From contig NZ_CP031941.1 of the NCBI RefSeq assembly GCF_003443655.1, positions 5,206,501 to 5,270,500 of the forward strand: a DNA stretch of 64,000 nt. Direction: 5' to 3'. Position numbers and translations under genes: made by a program. This DNA comes from Nostoc sphaeroides (GTDB lineage: Bacteria; Cyanobacteriota; Cyanobacteriia; Cyanobacteriales; Nostocaceae). The notes under the pieces were generated by a model that was not told the DNA's origin, made no database searches, and saw only the letters and a list, made by a program, of their open reading frames with translations. Positions 62,059-64,000 of the stretch are shown here, in pieces. The first letter of the stretch is position 1. Each line of letters opens with the position of its first letter.

Positions 62059-62173
62059 GAATCTCCGCACCTTCAGGTCGGAGAGTGTCAATAAATAGGT
62101 TCCTTTAGAAGAACTCAGTCGGAGATGCTGGGTTTTCCAGCTTTACAAAGAAATCGATGATTACTTAGTAACG

Positions 62174-62290
62174 TGAATTAAATAAAATGCAAAACTTCAT
62201 CAATTATCTAGCTTCCCTCTCCTTATAAAGGAGAGGGATTGAGGGTGAGGTAAACCAAGGACATAAATTGTATGTTATTTAATTCTTAAC
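62174..62290. repeat. dispersed ~105-bp repeat, copy 2 (empty R1 site)
   Basis: Same as 51812-51917, continuing without interruption through ATGTTATTTAATTCTTA. Serves as the unoccupied counterpart of the R1 insertion at 51918. Confidence 0.8.
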
Positions 62291-62510
62291 GTGAGTTCGA
62301 TGAACCTCTCCCTCCCAGCCTCCCTCTGGGAAACGGAAAAGGAGGAGCAATGAAAAATTCAGCTTTTTGCTCCCCTCTCCGTGTCGGAGAGGGGTTGGGG
62401 GAGAGGTCAAATAAGACTTGTCGAAGTCACGTTAATTCTTATTCCTTAAGCTTCTTCAATCGGACAATCGGATTAAAAAACATCCCATTGCTTAACCCAC
62501 AGCCTCTACC
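62291..62510. other. intergenic with C/G-rich palindrome
   Basis: GAACCTCTCCCTCCCAGCC... and ...CGGAGAGGGGTTGGGGGAGA (62299-62405) form an imperfect palindrome flanked by ACGTGAGTTCGA / TCGAAGTCACGT. No gene. Confidence 0.6.
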
Positions 62511-63653
62511 ATGACAGTTCTACCCAACGACGATCGCTTTCAACCCATAAATCTGTTTGAGTACGAAAAGCTAGCAAAAGATCATCTCTCTCAAATGACG
62601 CTTGATTACTATAGTAGTGGTGCTTGGGACGAAATTACATTACGAGATAATCGTGCTGCTTTTGAGAGAGTCAAGTTGCGACCTCGTGTATTAGTCGATG
62701 TAAGCGATGTCTACGACGGGCTACGCCTACGCAATCTCACTACCTCCATATTAGGGCAACCCCTGCAATTACCTTTATTAATTGCGCCGATGGCTTTTCA
62801 ATGTCTAGCCCATCCAGATGGAGAAATTGCCACAGCATTAGCCGCGGCATCAGCTGGTGTGGGCATGGTGTTAAGTACAATGGCCACAAAGAGCATGGAA
62901 GAAGTGGCGAGTGCATGTGATAAATTTCCAGATTCTCTGCGATGGTTCCAGCTTTACATCCATAAAGATCGGGAATTAACTCGTGCTTTGGTAGAAAAAG
63001 CCTATAAAGCAGGCTACAAAGCACTTTGTCTAACTGTAGATGCACCTGTTCTCGGACAGCGAGAAAGAGATAGACGTAACGAGTTTGCCCTACCCTCACA
63101 CTTACATCTGGCTAATCTCGCCACCATCTCAGGGCTAGATATTTCTCATGAAAAAGGCGAATCTGGATTATTTACCTATTTTGCCCAACAGCTAAACCCA
63201 GCAGTAACTTGGGACGATTTGGAATGGTTGCAGTCTTTATCTCCACTCCCTTTAGTCATCAAAGGAATTTTACGAGGAGATGATGCTGTTCGGGCTGTAG
63301 AATATGGAGCCAAAGCAATTGTTGTTTCCAATCATGGTGGCAGACAACTCGATGGTGCGATCGCTTCTTTAGACGCTCTAGCTGAAATAGTAGCAGCAGT
63401 AGATGGTAAAGTAGAAGTCCTGTTGGATGGAGGCATCCGTAGGGGCACAGACATTCTCAAAGCTCTGGCATTAGGAGCAAAAGCGGTACTAATCGGACGG
63501 CCCATTTTGTGGGGACTAGCAGTAGCAGGGCAAATTGGTGTATCTCATGTCATCTCACTACTACAAGATGAGTTAAATCTGGGAATGGCACTTAGCGGCT
63601 GCGCTAAACTACAGGATATTGACCCTAGTTTATTGACCCTGTCACGCCTGTAA
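62511..63653 (+). CDS. FMN-dependent alpha-hydroxy-acid oxidase (glycolate/lactate oxidase family)
   Basis: 380 residues. FMN-binding TIM barrel: LLIAPMAFQCLAHPDGE, QLYIHKDRE, CLTVDAPVLGQRERDRRNEF, VIKGILRGDDA, catalytic SNHGGRQLDG, and LLDGGIRRGTDILKALALGAKAVLIGRP. In N2-fixing cyanobacteria a related enzyme is an L-lactate oxidase; glycolate oxidase activity is the alternative. Residues 64-74 (SDVYDGLRLRN) come from a dispersed repeat inserted between the N-terminal domain and the barrel. Start ATG 62511. Confidence 0.9.
   Translation: MTVLPNDDRFQPINLFEYEKLAKDHLSQMTLDYYSSGAWDEITLRDNRAAFERVKLRPRVLVDVSDVYDGLRLRNLTTSILGQPLQLPLLIAPMAFQCLAHPDGEIATALAAASAGVGMVLSTMATKSMEEVASACDKFPDSLRWFQLYIHKDRELTRALVEKAYKAGYKALCLTVDAPVLGQRERDRRNEFALPSHLHLANLATISGLDISHEKGESGLFTYFAQQLNPAVTWDDLEWLQSLSPLPLVIKGILRGDDAVRAVEYGAKAIVVSNHGGRQLDGAIASLDALAEIVAAVDGKVEVLLDGGIRRGTDILKALALGAKAVLIGRPILWGLAVAGQIGVSHVISLLQDELNLGMALSGCAKLQDIDPSLLTLSRL
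62702..62732 (+). repeat. dispersed repeat inside the hydroxy-acid oxidase gene
   Basis: AAGCGATGTCTACGACGGGC then TACGCCTACGC. Same family as 53767-53796 and, in the same reading frame, 16846-16881 (RDAYGGLRQR against SDVYDGLRLR). Confidence 0.8.
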
Positions 63654-63710
63654 GCCAGAAAATTCTTAGACCTATTATTCCAGGAAAACTTTGAAAATTA
63701 ATTTTCAGAC

Positions 63711-63741
63711 TTGTTACAAAATCACTTAATTAGAGTATACT
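63711..63741 (+). promoter_or_regulatory. candidate promoter for tRNA-Leu(CAA)
   Basis: TTGTTA (63711-63716), a 19-nt spacer and TATACT (63736-63741), 19 nt before the tRNA 5' end. Spacing is a little long; a plausible sigma-70-type promoter. Confidence 0.35.
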
Positions 63742-63759
63742 AGTTAAGGTTGGATATAT

Positions 63760-63843
63760 GGGCGGGTGGCGGAATTGGTAGACGCACCACACTCAAAATG
63801 TGGCGGCCTTGCGGTCATAGGAGTTCGATTCTCCTCCTGCCCA
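63760..63843 (+). tRNA. trnL-CAA: tRNA-Leu (anticodon CAA)
   Basis: 84 nt. Acceptor GGGCGGG with CCTGCCC (one G-T pair), D arm GGCGGAATTGGTAGACGC, anticodon loop CTCAAAA in stem CCACA/TGTGG, long variable arm (CGGCCTTGCGGTCAT), and T arm AGGAG-TTCGATT-CTCCT. Discriminator A; CCA not encoded. Confidence 0.96.
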
Positions 63844-63876
63844 CTACCAAATAACTACTAAAGAGGTAAAAAAGTT

Positions 63877-64000
63877 ATGCGCCTGAAAAGATGGGAGTCT
63901 CCCCGTAAAGAAGGCAGGAACGACAAAGGTAGAGGCGGTTCTGCAAGGAAGAGGCAACTCAAAAAACAAAGGCAAATGTTACGACAAAGACTCAAAGAAG
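63877..64000 (+). CDS. small basic hypothetical protein, 3' end outside the window
   Basis: ATG 63877 with AGAGG upstream, 33 bp after tRNA-Leu(CAA). First 41 residues are very basic (RLKRWESPRKEGRNDKGRGG then RKRQLKKQRQMLRQR). Not recognised beyond a cyanobacterial hypothetical. Open to the window edge. Confidence 0.6.
   Translation, partial: MRLKRWESPRKEGRNDKGRGGSARKRQLKKQRQMLRQRLKE

Larger units (their letters stand above)
60064..62091 (+). mobile_element. complete IS605-like element (divergent tnpA and tnpB)
   Basis: Left end ATGCCGAAAACCCCTGAGAG with hairpins (GGTGCGTAAGCACC; CACCGTTCACGGTG), then tnpA on the minus strand, an 80-bp divergent gap and tnpB on the plus strand. Right end contains the tnpB stop and hairpin CTCCG...CGGAG, ending GTGTCAA. 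Both ends match the deleted derivative at 4025-4313. Both genes look intact, so the element could be active. Confidence 0.85.

Overview
The window looks like chromosomal DNA of a filamentous, heterocyst-forming-type cyanobacterium (Nostoc/Anabaena group). The evidence is the very frequent octamer GCGATCGC (HIP1), cyanobacterial versions of SecA, RibF, MurA, a two-haem c-type cytochrome, a CHASE2 Ser/Thr kinase and DUF2301/DUF1400 proteins, many heptamer tandem repeats (GGAGTTA, AATGACT, GTCATTT types), and numerous small inverted-repeat elements. This assignment rests on recognised protein families and repeat style, not on a database search.

Layout. 1-1022: 3' part of a Ro60/TROVE gene followed by a tRNA-like RNA gene that I read as its Y RNA. 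1.5-4.0 kb: a retropepsin-like protease cassette and glutathione reductase. 4.0-4.9 kb: nested repeats and a transposase-less IS200/IS605 derivative. 4.9-10.4 kb: CHASE2 kinase, NYN-domain protein and leuA. 10.6-18.2 kb: small phosphatase, two toxin-antitoxin (TA) loci (one with a frameshifted MazF), an aspartic protease, secA and the cytochrome. 18.3-24.2 kb: moxR, ribF, MBL hydrolase, surE and pheS. 24.2-28.4 kb: a RelE toxin gene split by a TnpB element with its own ribbon-helix-helix gene, a field of gene fragments, a 21-bp tandem array and recQ. 28.4-38 kb: an HNH remnant split by a mobile repeat, a TrmJ-type methyltransferase, a class-A-like serine hydrolase, an hsdM remnant, VapBC, Uma2, a frameshifted YoeB, dprA and a DUF1400-SGNH fusion. 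38-46 kb: DUF218 and DUF2301 genes, then three secreted-protein genes, two of which share a duplicated ~360-bp leader. 46-50 kb: trxA, fabG and the wreck of a diversity-generating retroelement (reverse transcriptase split by a MITE, plus an internally deleted target with its variable region), and a deleted IS. 50-64 kb: aroB, Uma2, a small gene split by a MITE, thioesterase, trmH, tRNA-Leu(CAG), murA, M48 protease, a Rpn-type nuclease, a complete IS605-like element, an FMN hydroxy-acid oxidase and tRNA-Leu(CAA).

The most informative results concern mobile repeats. Several families of 87-226 bp elements have terminal inverted repeats and visible target-site duplications: 5 bp (family R1, three copies), 10 bp (R2, two copies; R6, one copy) and TA (R4, R5). 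Two of these insertions can be undone on paper to restore an open gene (RT at 47.8 kb, small gene at 53.3 kb). A second layer of short repeats lies inside housekeeping genes (CHASE2 kinase, cytochrome, aroB, trmH, lldD) as in-frame peptide insertions. Toxin genes are repeatedly broken while their antitoxins stay intact.

The housekeeping genes are mostly single transcription units, without large operons. Close coupling is limited to TA pairs, the protease cassette and the DUF2301-DUF218 pair.
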